Positions 8,444 to 17,992 of a DNA stretch of 64,000 bases are shown one piece after another. This DNA comes from Elusimicrobiota bacterium (GTDB lineage: Bacteria; Elusimicrobiota; Elusimicrobia; FEN-1173), in NCBI GenBank assembly GCA_016715645.1, contig JADJZR010000030.1, forward strand, positions 122,298 to 186,297, in the 5' to 3' direction. Position numbers and translations under genes: made by a program. The notes under the pieces are model-generated. The model had not been told where the DNA came from and ran no database searches. It was given only the letters and a program-made list of their open reading frames with translations. How positions within the stretch are numbered: position 1 is the stretch's first letter; the number at the start of each line of letters is the position of its first letter.

Positions 8444-9090
8444 AAGGGGAACGGCCCCAGTCCCTTGGGGAAGAAATTGCCAACAGCGTGAGCCATGGGG
8501 TAGGCCTTTTGGGCGCTCTCGTGGCCACTCCGTTTTTATTGATCACTATTGCGCGGAGCGGGAACTCGGCTGTCTTTGTTGGGACGGCGGTGTTCGCGGC
8601 GACGGTGATTCTCCTCTATACAGCTTCAACCCTGTACCATGCCCTGGCCCCCAACCGCGCGAAACGGCTCTTTCGGATGTTTGACCATGGGGCGATATTC
8701 CTTCTCATCGCGGGGACCTATACCCCGCTGACCTTAGGCGTGCTTTGGGGGCCCTGGGGATGGACGATTCTTTCCGTTGTGTGGACGTTGGCCGTGGCGG
8801 GGGTCTTTTTAAAAGTGTTCGAAACGGTTCGACATCCGAAACTGTCGATGGGTCTCTATTTGTTGATGGGGTGGCTGATTCTGGGCGCGGTCGGGCCTTT
8901 GTGGGATCGTCTTCCGCGCGCCGGGTGGGTCTGGCTAGCGGCGGGGGGAATTTCGTATACCTTGGGCATTGCCTTTGCGGTTTTCGATCGTGTGCGCTAC
9001 GGCCATTTCATTTGGCATTTGTTCGTTTTGGTTGGGACATTCTGTCACGCGGTGATGGTCTGGCGTTACGCAGGAGGAACTCTTCCGTAA
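8440..9090 (+). CDS. trhA: Hemolysin III / TrhA family membrane protein
   Basis: A seven-helix integral membrane protein of 216 residues in the PAQR-related hemolysin III (YqfA/TrhA) family. The family's likely metal-binding positions are visible: the S...YH pair in STLYHAL, FDHGAIFLLIAGTYTP, and the C-terminal pair in HFIWHLFVLVGTFCH. Homologs are linked to membrane-lipid or fatty-acid homeostasis; hemolysis is not established for most. ATG 8440 was chosen because it overlaps the RNA-ligase stop and gives the normal family length; the in-frame upstream stretch is out-of-frame ligase sequence. A DUF2141/MipA-like gene follows 8 bp after its stop. Confidence 0.88.
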   Translation: MKGERPQSLGEEIANSVSHGVGLLGALVATPFLLITIARSGNSAVFVGTAVFAATVILLYTASTLYHALAPNRAKRLFRMFDHGAIFLLIAGTYTPLTLGVLWGPWGWTILSVVWTLAVAGVFLKVFETVRHPKLSMGLYLLMGWLILGAVGPLWDRLPRAGWVWLAAGGISYTLGIAFAVFDRVRYGHFIWHLFVLVGTFCHAVMVWRYAGGTLP

Positions 9091-9098
9091 CGAAACAG

Positions 9099-10222
9099 AT
9101 GGGGGACCCATGGAATACGTTTTTCAAAAGACACAGGACCCATTTCTTGGCCCTTTGTCCTTTTTGGGGGATGTCCGTTTCGGCGGCAAAACTTGAAGTT
9201 CGGATTGATAATCCTCCGGCCGAGGGGGCAGTGGTCGCTTGGTTGTTTGATTCGCCCAACGCGTTTGTTGATTTGCGGAATCCGGCGCGCGTTGTTGTCT
9301 TGGTTGACCGAGGGGGGACCCCCACCACGATTAACGATTTGCCCGCGGGGGAGTATGCGTTGGTGGTTTTCCATGACGCCAACAATAACGGGCTCATGGA
9401 CAAAAACTTCATTGGGATCCCGCGGGAATGGTTGGGATTTTCCAACCACTATTGGCCGGAGGGGCCCCCCACCTTTGCTCGGGCGGCGTTTACGCTTGTT
9501 GTCGATGAAACGAAAGTTTTCGATGTCAATCTGCGCTCTATCTTTGGAAAACTGGGCTTGCTGGGCGTGGGGGTGGGTGTCCTCACGCAGACCAGTCCTT
9601 ATCTCGGGTCCGATCGAGTGATCGTTCAACCCATTCCCGCCATCAGCTACATCGGGGACCGGGTTCAGATCTTCGGGCCCGGTCTTCAGTGCGGGTTATT
9701 CAAATGGCACAACCTGGTGGGACTGGCGGTGACGGGCAATTACCGACTGGGCGCCTACGATGACCTATTCTCGCGGGGTTGGGGAACCGTCAGGACACCC
9801 TGATGGGAGGCCTGGCGCTGCAAGCCTTTTTACCCGGGGGAGTGGATTTCTCCGCTGGATATGAACACGACATGCTGGATCGGTTTAACGGCGGGAGCGC
9901 TGACTTGGGGTTGGAAAAGGCTTTTCAACGAGGGCTGTTTACCGTGACGCCCCAGGTGGGTTTAAACTGGATGGCCGCCGAACTGGCGGATTACGAGTTT
10001 GGTGTTCCCGATGACAAAGCCCAAGCGGGCCGTCCGGCGTACCATCCCGGGGCGGTCATGACCGTGAAATACGGGCTCGGGCTTTTCATTGAACTCAAAG
10101 GCGCTTGGCGCGTCATTTTAAATGGAAATGTCTCTCGTCTCCCGTCGGAACTCACCCAGAGCCCCATCGTGGACCAATCCCAAGTGTTCAGCGGGTTTGC
10201 GGCGATCAATCGACTGTTTTGA
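9099..10222 (+). CDS. DUF2141-like domain fused to MipA/OmpV-like outer-membrane protein, frameshifted
   Basis: The N-terminal part has a signal-like stretch (THFLALCPFWGMSVSAA) and then a DUF2141-like domain (EYALVVFHDANNNGLMDKN). The C-terminal part matches MipA/OmpV beta-barrel proteins, with GNYRLGAYDDLFSRG and GNRQDTLMGGLAL. The two parts of the barrel are in different frames: the first ends at 9803 and the second runs to 10222. Adding one G in the GGGG run at 9775-9778, or in the GGGG just after it, gives a continuous 374-residue protein reading RGLGNRQDTL. MipA-like proteins sit in the outer membrane and some act with peptidoglycan enzymes. It follows trhA by 8 bp and is probably co-transcribed. 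Confidence 0.75.
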
Positions 10223-10292
10223 TTTTACAATGGGGAACAAATCGCCAGCCGGATTGTTGTATCCATGTCGGTCAAAAAAAGGAGAATCTCCT

Positions 10293-10436
10293 ATGCCCGT
10301 TGAAACGGAAAATTTATTGTTCTGTGAATTGCAGCTGGGTCCTGTGCGCTTGAAAAATCGGTTGGTGATGGCGCCCATGACGCGGTGTCGTGCGGGGGAA
10401 GGGCATTTCCCCACCGCATTGCTCACCCGTCCCTGA
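10293..10436 (+). pseudogene. Old-yellow-enzyme-type oxidoreductase, N-terminal fragment
   Basis: The first 40 or so residues (LFCELQLGPVRLKNRLVMAP, then MTRCRAGEGHFPTALL) are the unmistakable N-terminus of an NADH:flavin oxidoreductase of the old yellow enzyme family, which is normally about 360 residues. An AGGAGA ribosome-binding site lies 8 bp before the ATG. The frame is cut by an inverted-repeat element at 10419-10625, which supplies the stop codon. What follows the element does not continue the family, so the gene is dead. The short sequence after the element to 10784 shows no gene. Confidence 0.8.
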
Positions 10437-10625
10437 TTTAGGCTACATTCCGGGAGCCCCATTTTGCCTGGGTTCGAGGCGCGACGAGGGGCCGTGCCTG
10501 CCTGTGGCAGGCGTCCACGACGGGCCGGACAGGCCCTGGCCCCGAAGGGGGATGCGGGCCATCGTAACCGAGGAGCAACGAAGAAGCCGGCCAGAATGTA
10601 GCCTAAATCAGGGACGGGTGAGTAA
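10419..10625. mobile_element. MITE-like element A with 32-bp terminal inverted repeats
   Basis: The left end (10419-10450) and right end (10594-10625) are inverted copies differing at one base; the inner 29 bases are identical, beginning CTCACCCGTCCCTGATTTAG. The 143-bp interior has no reading frame and contains palindromic blocks such as GCCTGCCTGTGGCAGGC. It interrupts the oxidoreductase gene. No target duplication is evident. Part of the interior (about 10489-10552) is also present inside repeat F at 26587-26650. Confidence 0.85.
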
Positions 10626-10784
10626 GTCCGAACTTGTGCGTTATCAGAAATACGCTCGGGCCGCCTTTACCAAACCCTCCTCTCCAGCCTTATTCATAAA
10701 TTCATATCAGGAACTTTAGTTCCCAGGCGCGCCTAACCGGAAGTCACGGTCTGCGTTTCGATTAAAGGACGTTTTGTTTCGGTG

Positions 10785-12011
10785 TCAAAGAAGAGACCAC
10801 TGAACGTTTGTGATGCCTTGTCCCACCGGACCCACTTGGGGGGACCCGCTGACGACCAGTCCTGCCTTGGGGCTTTTCGATAAATCCCTCCATGTCACGA
10901 TGTTTTGCCAATGCCGCGGCACCAACGTAGACGATAACTTGATTTCAATGGGAAGCAAGGGTCCTCCCGGGTCAATTAATAAATCCACTTCGAGACCATC
11001 AATGCTACGCCAAAAGTAAAGGCGGTCGCGCAACCCAAAATCGTCCGCCATCTTTTTAAAATTAGAGACGATGAGCGTTTCAAAGAGAGGGCCGGCCATT
11101 GGACTTCCAAGCACATGCGCGGGAGTCTGTAGGCCTACGAGATAACAGACCAGCCCGGTGTCCATAAAATACACCTTTGGGGATTTAATAATGCGTTTGC
11201 CGAAGTTGTTGTGATGGGGGGGCAATAGAAAGATCAACGAACTGGCTTCCAGGAGAGACAACCAGGAGCGGAGGGTAGGAATCGTAATCCCCAAGTCGCG
11301 GGAAATCGAGGCCTGGTTGAGCTCTTGTCCGGTTCGAGCGGCAAGGAGTTTGAGAAACCGTTGAAATTCAAGGAGGTTCTCCTCCCGGATGTTTCCCCGA
11401 ACATCGCGGTCAATGTACGTTTGAACGTAGCTGGAATACCAGAGGTCAAGGGGGACATTCTTCTTGGCCACCACCCCAGGGTAGCCCCCGCGCAAAAGAA
11501 AGGACCCTAGGTTTGGGGATGAAGGACCCGTTTGGGGAGGGGTGGAAAGCAATGATCTTATGTATCCAATCCAATTGGCCGGAGGAGGCCGCCGCGTTTT
11601 TAAAAAACTTTCGGAAATGGCAAAAGGGTGTAGGTTTAAGACAGCGGTTCGTCCGGCCAAGGATTCGCTCACGTTTTTCATCACCGTAAATTTCTGAGAC
11701 CCCGTAATGACCCAACGGCCTGGACGCGGGTCTTCGGCGATCCGGGCCTTGATAACGGGGAGAAGGGAGGGTACGTTTTGTATCTCATCCAAAATTAATG
11801 GAGGGGGAAAGCGTTCCAAAAAACCCATCGGATCCTCCGCCGCCAGGGTGCTTTTGTCTAAGTCGTCCAACAAGACGTAACGGTGGGTTTTTCCAAGGAG
11901 TCGAGTCAGGAGGGTTGTTTTGCCGGATTGTCGAGGTCCGGTGAGGACGAGGGCGGAGAAATGGCGGAGGGCTTTTTTAACCTGGGGCTCGAGGAGGCGG
12001 GGGCGGTACAT
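10785..12011 (-). CDS. Solo AAA ATPase with DUF4143-like domain (copy 2)
   Basis: A 408-residue ATPase with Walker A GPRQSGKTT, Walker B PLILDEIQNVP and the sensor segment RWVITGSQKFTVMKN, then LAGRTAVLNLHPF. The middle has the DUF4143 hallmark SSYVQTYIDRDVRG and a short winged-helix-like part (ISRDLGITIPTLRSWL). The C-terminus has YFMDTGLVCYLVG, then LEVDLLIDPGG and LPIEIKLS, the nuclease-like D...E-x-K pattern. ATG 12011 is chosen over the in-frame ATG 12020 because the latter overlaps a strong -10 box. The predicted transcript would start at or within a few bases of ATG 12011, so the mRNA is probably leaderless. Function is unknown. Confidence 0.85.
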   Translation of the reverse strand: MYRPRLLEPQVKKALRHFSALVLTGPRQSGKTTLLTRLLGKTHRYVLLDDLDKSTLAAEDPMGFLERFPPPLILDEIQNVPSLLPVIKARIAEDPRPGRWVITGSQKFTVMKNVSESLAGRTAVLNLHPFAISESFLKTRRPPPANWIGYIRSLLSTPPQTGPSSPNLGSFLLRGGYPGVVAKKNVPLDLWYSSYVQTYIDRDVRGNIREENLLEFQRFLKLLAARTGQELNQASISRDLGITIPTLRSWLSLLEASSLIFLLPPHHNNFGKRIIKSPKVYFMDTGLVCYLVGLQTPAHVLGSPMAGPLFETLIVSNFKKMADDFGLRDRLYFWRSIDGLEVDLLIDPGGPLLPIEIKLSSTLVPRHWQNIVTWRDLSKSPKAGLVVSGSPQVGPVGQGITNVQWSLL

Positions 12012-12017
12012 GCTGAC

Positions 12018-12047
12018 CATTATAAAGTGTTACTTTAACTTGGTCAA
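12018..12047 (-). promoter_or_regulatory. Sigma70-type promoter with embedded palindrome for ATPase copy 2
   Basis: On the minus strand, TTGACC (12042-12047) and TATAAT (12019-12024) are separated by 17 bp. The spacer holds the inverted repeat TAAAGT-AAC-ACTTTA (12023-12037, read across the -10 edge). Only 7 nt separate the -10 box from the start codon, so initiation would fall at or next to the A of ATG. Confidence 0.75.
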
Positions 12048-12109
12048 GATGGTGATTCGTTCCAGGGCGGGGCGGTCGATCAAAGCAATGCGCTTCCACC
12101 CCGTGCGGG

Positions 12110-12227
12110 TTTAGGGGACGGTGATGAATTTATAACTTAAGGTTTTTTTTCGATTTTGTTTTTGGAGGGGAATAAATTTCACGTCACCATCGCTCGCTAA
12201 GTTATTAAAGCATCACCGTCCCCTAAA
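12110..12227. mobile_element. MITE-like element B, copy 1
   Basis: A 118-bp element with perfect 17-bp ends, TTTAGGGGACGGTGATG and its complement, extending imperfectly to about 30 bp (ATAACTTAAG / CTAAGTTAT). The interior has runs of T and TTTTGGAGGGG. A second copy at 18298-18414 differs at only a few bases. No coding capacity. The right end abuts a copy of the tail of repeat E. Confidence 0.85.
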
Positions 12228-12253
12228 ATAAACGAAAATTTCAGGTTAACCCG

Positions 12254-13414
12254 CTAAAAAAAAGGGGACCCCTTTTGAAGAACGTGTTGCCAAGGGAGGC
12301 AGAGGGTTGCCCCCATTTTTTTGGGAGTAGGGTCTAAAGAAAGGCAGAAAGCCTCACTGTGCGGGATCGCTTTTTGAAATCGGTTGAGGGCCGCCACATC
12401 CCTTTCGGTCACTCGGTCTGCGGATTTAATTTCAATTAAGAGGCGTGTCTTTCCCGGTCGGTCTATGACTAAATCGATCTCTCCACCGTCGGTGGTCTGA
12501 AAGTAAGAAAATGTCCAATCGCACCGGCGGTAATCCGCCAGCCGGTGTAATTCGAGCACGACGAAGTGTTCAAAGGCAAATCCGTAGGTAAAGGTTTTGG
12601 GATAAAGCTCTTGGTCCAGGGTGTGTTCAAGCGCACGTTTGACCCCCGGGTCAAAAAAATAAAATTTGGGGTGGGTGCGTTGTCTCTTCCGAACCGAGAG
12701 ATGGAAGGCCGGGATCCGGATCCCCACAAGCGTGTCTTCCAAAATCGTGAAATAGGATTGAACGGTTTTGACATCGGCCCCCACATCTTTCGCAATTTTA
12801 GAGTAATTAATGACTTGTCCGTTGCACTGGGCGGCCACCTCGAGGAAATGCCGAAAGGGGGTGAGGTTTCGGACAATTTGTTCGGCCACAATCTCTTCTT
12901 TCAGATAAATGAGCGCGTAGGCGCGTAGAAATTCCTTTTTGTCATCGGTTGATTCCAGGTGAAGTGCTTTCGGCAAAGTCCCCCAGGCCAGCGCCTCGTT
13001 CAACTGAAACCGATCTCCCAATTCAACCGTCGTGAGGGGGAAAAGTGAATATACAAAAGCTCTCCCCGCCAGAAGGTTGGCCGCGCCCCGTTTCAATTTG
13101 CGCGGGCTGGACCCCGTCAGGGCAAACAAGACCCCGTGCTCTTCAATCATCTGGTGGACCACGTTTAATAGGCGGGGAACTTTCTGGACTTCATCAATGA
13201 GGATCCAGGAAGGTTTTGGTTCGAGAGCGGACCATTTTTCCTTCAAAGTTTGTGGCGACCGTGCGTAGAGGTCTTCCTGTGCGGGATCCAATAGATCAAG
13301 GGTCATGACACCTTCTCCCCTCAAAAAAGATTTGAGGAGCGTTGACTTTCCAGTTCCCCGGGGACCAAACAGGAAAAAACTATGGTGGGGTGGCTTAAAT
13401 AGTCTCTGGATCAT
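12254..13414 (-). CDS. Solo AAA ATPase with DUF4143-like domain (copy 3)
   Basis: A 386-residue protein, closest to copy 1. Walker A is GPRGTGKST within HHSFFLFGPRGTGKSTLL, Walker B is WILIDEVQKVP, and FALTGSSPRKLKRG follows. The DUF4143-like part includes YFFDPGVKRALEH and FAFEHFVVLELHRL, and ends with the nuclease-like GGEIDLVIDRPGKTRLLIEI. ATG 13414 is preferred because the frame upstream lacks family similarity, and a promoter ends 8 nt before it. The start codon lies inside a perfect 14-bp palindrome. The last 75 or so codons are duplicated at 6954-7177. The gene follows copy 4 by 100 bp with its own promoter. Confidence 0.85.
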   Translation of the reverse strand: MIQRLFKPPHHSFFLFGPRGTGKSTLLKSFLRGEGVMTLDLLDPAQEDLYARSPQTLKEKWSALEPKPSWILIDEVQKVPRLLNVVHQMIEEHGVLFALTGSSPRKLKRGAANLLAGRAFVYSLFPLTTVELGDRFQLNEALAWGTLPKALHLESTDDKKEFLRAYALIYLKEEIVAEQIVRNLTPFRHFLEVAAQCNGQVINYSKIAKDVGADVKTVQSYFTILEDTLVGIRIPAFHLSVRKRQRTHPKFYFFDPGVKRALEHTLDQELYPKTFTYGFAFEHFVVLELHRLADYRRCDWTFSYFQTTDGGEIDLVIDRPGKTRLLIEIKSADRVTERDVAALNRFQKAIPHSEAFCLSLDPTPKKMGATLCLPWQHVLQKGSPFF

Positions 13415-13451
13415 GATCCATAAAACTACATCATTTCTGGACCGTTGTCTA
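13407..13451 (-). promoter_or_regulatory. Promoter and start-codon palindrome for ATPase copy 3
   Basis: Minus-strand TAGACA (13446-13451) and TAGTTT (13423-13428) are 17 bp apart. The perfect palindrome TGGATCATGATCCA (13407-13420) contains the ATG at 13414 and would cover the predicted transcription start. The distance from -10 to ATG is 8 nt. Confidence 0.55.
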
Positions 13452-13514
13452 TCTTGTTTGGCCAATTCCCCGGCATCCATGTCATGGCCGCCAATTTCCA
13501 CCGATGAGAGCGGA

Positions 13515-14699
13515 TCATAGCCACACTTCAGGGGGGCTTGAAAAAAAAGTCTCGAGGGGGATGCCGCCCGTTCCCACCATGAGGGGTTTGAGGGAGGGAT
13601 ATTGTTTTTTCAAGGCCGCAAGGCCCTGGGTGTTGGTGTGCCGGCCCGATTTAACTTCAAACGCCACGGCCTTATCTCCTCTTTCCATTATAAAATCCAC
13701 TTCGTCGTTTCGTTTTCTCCAGTAGAAAATTTCCGCCGTGGTTGGTCGATAGTTCAATAGATGGGCGCCCACGGCGTTTTCAACCAACCATCCCCACTCT
13801 TCTTGTTTTTTCCGAGATTCTTCAAAGGTGTAGGACGAAAGAGCGTTCGTCAGCGCGTTGTTCCAGACGATCAGTTTCGGGATGGAGGCTTTTGAACGGA
13901 GAACGCCCTTCGACCAGAGGGAGAGGCCGCTGACCAAATAGGCTCCTCCCAACAGTCTCAAATAGTGGGCCAACGTTACGGTGTTCCCGGCATCTTGAAG
14001 TTGACCGAGCATTTTGTTAAACGAGATCACCCGGGCCGGCGCTTTAGCCGCCAAAAGAAAGAGTTGGCGCAGGAGAGCGGGTTTATCGATCCGTGTCATT
14101 TGAAGAACATCGCGCGATAGTACCGCTTCGATGAGTGAATGAACAATGTAGTCGACCCAGCGGGAATGGTCGTTCACAAAGGGGGCCGCTCCGGGGTAGC
14201 CTCCGAAGTAGAGCCACTGATCCAAACTCCACCCAAAGGCTTGCCGGCACTCCGGCCATGACCAATGGGGGAAAAAATGGAGCTCAAATCGTCCGGCAAG
14301 ACTTTCTTTGGACCCCGCTTGAATTTGAAGGGCGGAAGCCCCCAATAAAACCACCTTCAAAGGAAGCCCTTTTCGTCGATCTTCTTCTGAAAGGGACTTT
14401 ACCATTTCGGCCCATCGGTCCACTTTTTGGATTTCGTCTAAAACAAGGAGAGTCTCTTTATTCCCCTCTAGGGCGTGTCGACGGGCGATTTCCCATTGGG
14501 ATTGAATCCAGAGGGGGTCTGGAACAAAAGGTAGATCAGCCGAAGCGTAGTGGGAGATTCCGCTCCAGTTGGCAATCACTTGTTGTACAGCGGTGGTCTT
14601 ACCAACCTGGCGAGGCCCCACCACGATTTGCAAGGGCGATTCCCGCTCAGACAGCCGCTTCGTCAGTTCATTGACCAAAGGTCGAAGGATGGTGGCCAT
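13515..14699 (-). CDS. Solo AAA ATPase with DUF4143-like domain (copy 4)
   Basis: A 394-residue ATPase with Walker A VVGPRQVGKTT, Walker B LLVLDEIQKVD and the segment KVVLLGASALQIQAG. The family block WLYFGGYPGA and DYIVHSLIEAVLSRDVLQM precede the C-terminal region with WGWLVENAVGAHLL, then DEVDFIMERG and VAFEVKSG, the nuclease-like acidic/E-x-K signature. It belongs to a different subgroup from copies 1 and 3. A promoter with TTGACA lies so close that the message should begin at or near the ATG. Two tandem palindromes lie upstream. No partner gene is visible; the downstream neighbour is ATPase copy 3. Confidence 0.85.
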   Translation of the reverse strand: MATILRPLVNELTKRLSERESPLQIVVGPRQVGKTTAVQQVIANWSGISHYASADLPFVPDPLWIQSQWEIARRHALEGNKETLLVLDEIQKVDRWAEMVKSLSEEDRRKGLPLKVVLLGASALQIQAGSKESLAGRFELHFFPHWSWPECRQAFGWSLDQWLYFGGYPGAAPFVNDHSRWVDYIVHSLIEAVLSRDVLQMTRIDKPALLRQLFLLAAKAPARVISFNKMLGQLQDAGNTVTLAHYLRLLGGAYLVSGLSLWSKGVLRSKASIPKLIVWNNALTNALSSYTFEESRKKQEEWGWLVENAVGAHLLNYRPTTAEIFYWRKRNDEVDFIMERGDKAVAFEVKSGRHTNTQGLAALKKQYPSLKPLMVGTGGIPLETFFSSPPEVWL

Positions 14700-14705
14700 A
14701 GAATA

Positions 14706-14776
14706 AGCCTAGCAGACAAATGGCCCGTTGTCAACTTTACTCAACGCACTGAGTGAAATTACTCAACACGTTGAGT
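14706..14776 (-). promoter_or_regulatory. Promoter and two tandem operators for ATPase copy 4
   Basis: Minus-strand TTGACA (14729-14734) and TAGGCT (14706-14711) have a 17-bp spacer, 6 nt before the ATG. Upstream are two 16-bp palindromes, 14739-14754 (ACTCA / TGAGT arms) and 14761-14776 (perfect ACTCAAC / GTTGAGT arms), with centres 22 bp apart, about two helical turns. This suggests a dimeric regulator binding cooperatively. Confidence 0.7.
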
Positions 14777-14918
14777 AAGAATGATTAATTCGGCGGGGGA
14801 AGACTTAGGGTCCGTAAGGTAATAAGTGACTTATTTGGCGAGTGGATTTTGATCCGAGCCGACGATTAAGATAAAGTCAATTAGTGTACTCCGTCCCCTG
14901 CGTCAAGCTGCCAATAAA

Positions 14919-14947
14919 TTGACTGCCCTCAGCATAAAGGGTAATAT
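14919..14947 (+). promoter_or_regulatory. Promoter for the polymorphic-toxin gene
   Basis: TTGACT (14919-14924) and TAATAT (14942-14947) are separated by 17 bp. The predicted 5' leader is about 34 nt and contains GGGGG six bases before ATG 14988, so this gene has a conventional leader, unlike the ATPase genes. Confidence 0.55.
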
Positions 14948-14987
14948 TTTATAGACTTCTTTATTCTTCTTTTCGCGGGGGTTTCCT

Positions 14988-17900
14988 ATGCGTAAAGTTC
15001 TGGTGGTTTTTTTATCTTTTTCGTTGCTCGCCCCCGACTTACTTCTGGCCTATAACGACTATTCAAGTTACGAACGGGGGCCGGACTCATACTCTTTTAA
15101 TCAATCCCAAGAAACCTGGAAACGGAATTTTAATGCCCGGGAAAGTTTCAACTACAACGCTCCGTTCACTCGCCCGCCGATTCAGTTTCCAAAAGTTAGT
15201 TTGGATTTGACCTTCCAAAACACTTTCCGAACTTACAGCAGTTTCAACGCCACTCCGTTCAGCGGGAAGCTTGACCTGAATTACAAATCTTTTTCCCCCA
15301 GTAGCTTCTCCCCAAAACCGGTGGTTCAAACCTATGATATTAAAGCGCCAACGAATTTAATCGGAAATCTAAACTTCCAAAGCCCCGGTGTCCAATCAAC
15401 CAAGGGGACATTCGTCCCCTCGATCACACAACCGAAGGGACCCATTGGGTTTTTTAGCGGAGTTGCCAATGCGGTTAAGGCGATTCCGGCGTTCTTTTCG
15501 ACTGTCGCGAACAAAATCGGAGAGGCGGCCGCGTTTCTGTGGAACCGGGTTGTTCTGGGCCACCGCACGGAAAACACCGCGACCCTGCCGGACGGGACCC
15601 GCCTGACCGGCCAAATCACCCTGAACCGTGACGACAAAATTCTGTCCATTGCTTCCGGCACCGTGCGCACGGTTGGCGAGTTTAAACAACTTGAATCTGG
15701 TGAGATGGCTCTTGTCCCTGGCAAATTGCCCATCAAGATAAATGGTAACGATTACTTGAGCGGCCAATTTGTTTATGACGGGGAAAAGTTCCAATTGGAC
15801 GGCCCCGGCATCAAGCTCACCCACCAAGCCGGGCCCACGATTCAAACCACCGCCCCTTTCAAAGAATACGTGAACGGTGACGCCAGCGGCAACGAGACAG
15901 TTTTGGGATACGGCGCTCTCTATCGCAACGACACGTTCAGGGAGATCACCACGGGCTTGTCTTTCCGCAACACCAACGGGGTTTGGTCTTTTGACGCGAA
16001 CCAATCGGCTGTGCTCAAAGTAGATGGTAAAAATATTCCCGTTGCCATTGACGAACAAGGCCGGTTCAAGAAAACCGTTAAATCTCCCACCGCTGAACCG
16101 ACGGCGTATATCACAAACGTCTTGCCCAATCCAGCCACAAGCGGCTACGAAATTGAAAAGGTGACCCAGCTGGCTGGCGATCAAACGATCCACACGGAAA
16201 TTCCGGGCACGAAACCCAGCTCCCTCACAACCGGCCAGTCCAACGAGTGGCGGCAAAAGACGGGGGCTCTGTTCGAAGTCAAAGGGCAACGAACTGACTC
16301 CGCGACCAACGCCAGTGTTCACCAGGAGGGGGATCAATACGTTTTCACTTCCGGCCAGGTGGCGACGGTTTCCGTTTCCGGCCCCAAGGATAGGCCCCAG
16401 GAAGGGCAAAAAACCCTTTACACCGAAGCTCTGCTTGGGTCTGGCACACGTTTAACGGTGACCGGCAAAACGGAGTTCCCCAACTATGGAGCAACGGTTT
16501 ACATCGGCAAGGTCATGATGGGTGGAAGTGGAAAATTAAACATGGAGAAGGGAACGATTTTCGCTAGTGAGGACCGAGGATTGCGGTTGACGGTTCACTT
16601 AAACGGCGGGGAAACCGCCATCGCCGTGAAGAGCATTGACGAGCAGGCGGGGACGTTTGTTGCCCTTTTGCCGGACATCCCGCTCAAGACGGGCGAGCAT
16701 GTGAGGCCTGCCACACGGGAAGTGGTAGGGCGAATTGACGCTGAAAATGGACAGGCCGTTTTGACCAACACGGCGGTGAAAGGCCCGATCTTAAAACCCC
16801 GAGAAACTCCGGGTTTTTGGGAGGCAGGACCAGAGGTCACCGGCAACGGGTACATATACTTTAAAGACAACCAGATAACGCTCAACACGGACCGGCTGGT
16901 CAATCTTTCGGATTACAAAAACTTTGACGAGAGAAAGCCAGTTTGGACCACCACTATGAACGATCGTTCCAACACCGCTGTGTCGGCATTCGCGGATCCC
17001 GACAACAATTTACTTATTCGAAGCGGTGGTCTGGTATTGGCCACGGCGATGGTGCTCCCCAGATTCGTGGAAGATACAGTCTCCTTTGTTATGGAGAGTG
17101 TGCACCCCGCAAGAGAGTTTGCCGTTCACAGTTTCCTGGTTGTTTATGAAAAAGACCCTGTCGAGAAGTTAAGGGCTGTTGGAAAGGCAGGGGACAATTT
17201 CGCTGAATTCTATTTTCGAGCCGAAGCGGGAGCCACGGTGGCCGTGACCGGGGGGGCCCTGGTTGTCAGAGAAGGAACCCCGATTATACGCACCGTGGCC
17301 CGATCCGTTTCCAAATTGCTTGAAAAGCCCACGGCGCTGACCCCACAACCCGCCCGCAGTCTCGGAGCCGCCGCCCGGGCCGACCTGGCCGACCCGGCAA
17401 CGACCCAATACGAATTCGTAAGGAGGGAACAGCCTTCGCTGGCCGTTCCTCAGGCGCGGGCCACACCTACTGATTTGTCAGGGTCTGCCGTGGCCCATAA
17501 TAAATTCTACGTCCCATATGGTTCAAAGGCATATAACAATCGTTTCCTTGGACTGGGTGATGCAAAAACGAGCCCATGGCTGGGGTTCGAGTTCATTTGG
17601 AGGAGTTTCGCTCTGGTGGGTCCTTCCTGATTCGTAAGAGCGTTTATGAGAGATACGTAGGCAATGGTAAGCCGCTGGGGCGCCCAGATGGCCTATTCAT
17701 TACAACACGGGATGCCATGGACAAGATGCTTGCGAAAGCAAACGGGGATTCACTTGTGGTCAAAAAGTCCTTGGGTATTCCACCCGGCCAGTGGAATGAG
17801 CCTCTTGTCCGTGTTGATGTGTTTAATCCTCTTCAACACAACGCACGTTTTCCGAGTGGTTTTGAAGAAGGGGCGAATCCCCTGTTTAAGTGGGGAGGTT

Positions 17901-17992
17901 ACACCAAGGGCCGAATGCCCGAAATTGCTGTTGATCCAATCTATGCAAAGGACTTCGTCGGGATGGAGCTTTCTTTGAAGGATTTTCCGTGA
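14988..17992 (+). CDS. Secreted polymorphic toxin-like protein, frameshifted before the toxin domain
   Basis: The N-terminus is a clear signal peptide (MRKVLVVFLSFSLLAPDLLL). Residues 25-130 are low-complexity and rich in Tyr, Phe, Ser and Asn. A beta-rich central region with a possible membrane-associated stretch (GGLVLATAMVLP) follows. The first frame ends at 17630. A second frame, open to 17992, encodes a compact C-terminal domain with GGSFLIRKSVYERYV, GRPDGLFITTRDAMDKML, NPLQHNARFPSGFEEGAN and KWGGYTKGRMPEI, which I recall as a recurring C-terminal toxin-like domain but cannot name. Adding one G in the GGGG run near 17581-17584 joins the frames into about 1001 residues. A small overlapping gene follows, as expected for an immunity protein. 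Confidence 0.65.

Noticed and set aside
15396..16409. 337-codon minus-strand frame opposite the toxin-like gene
   Set aside because: No recognisable domain and no start signals, and it lies opposite a frame with a clear signal peptide and promoter.
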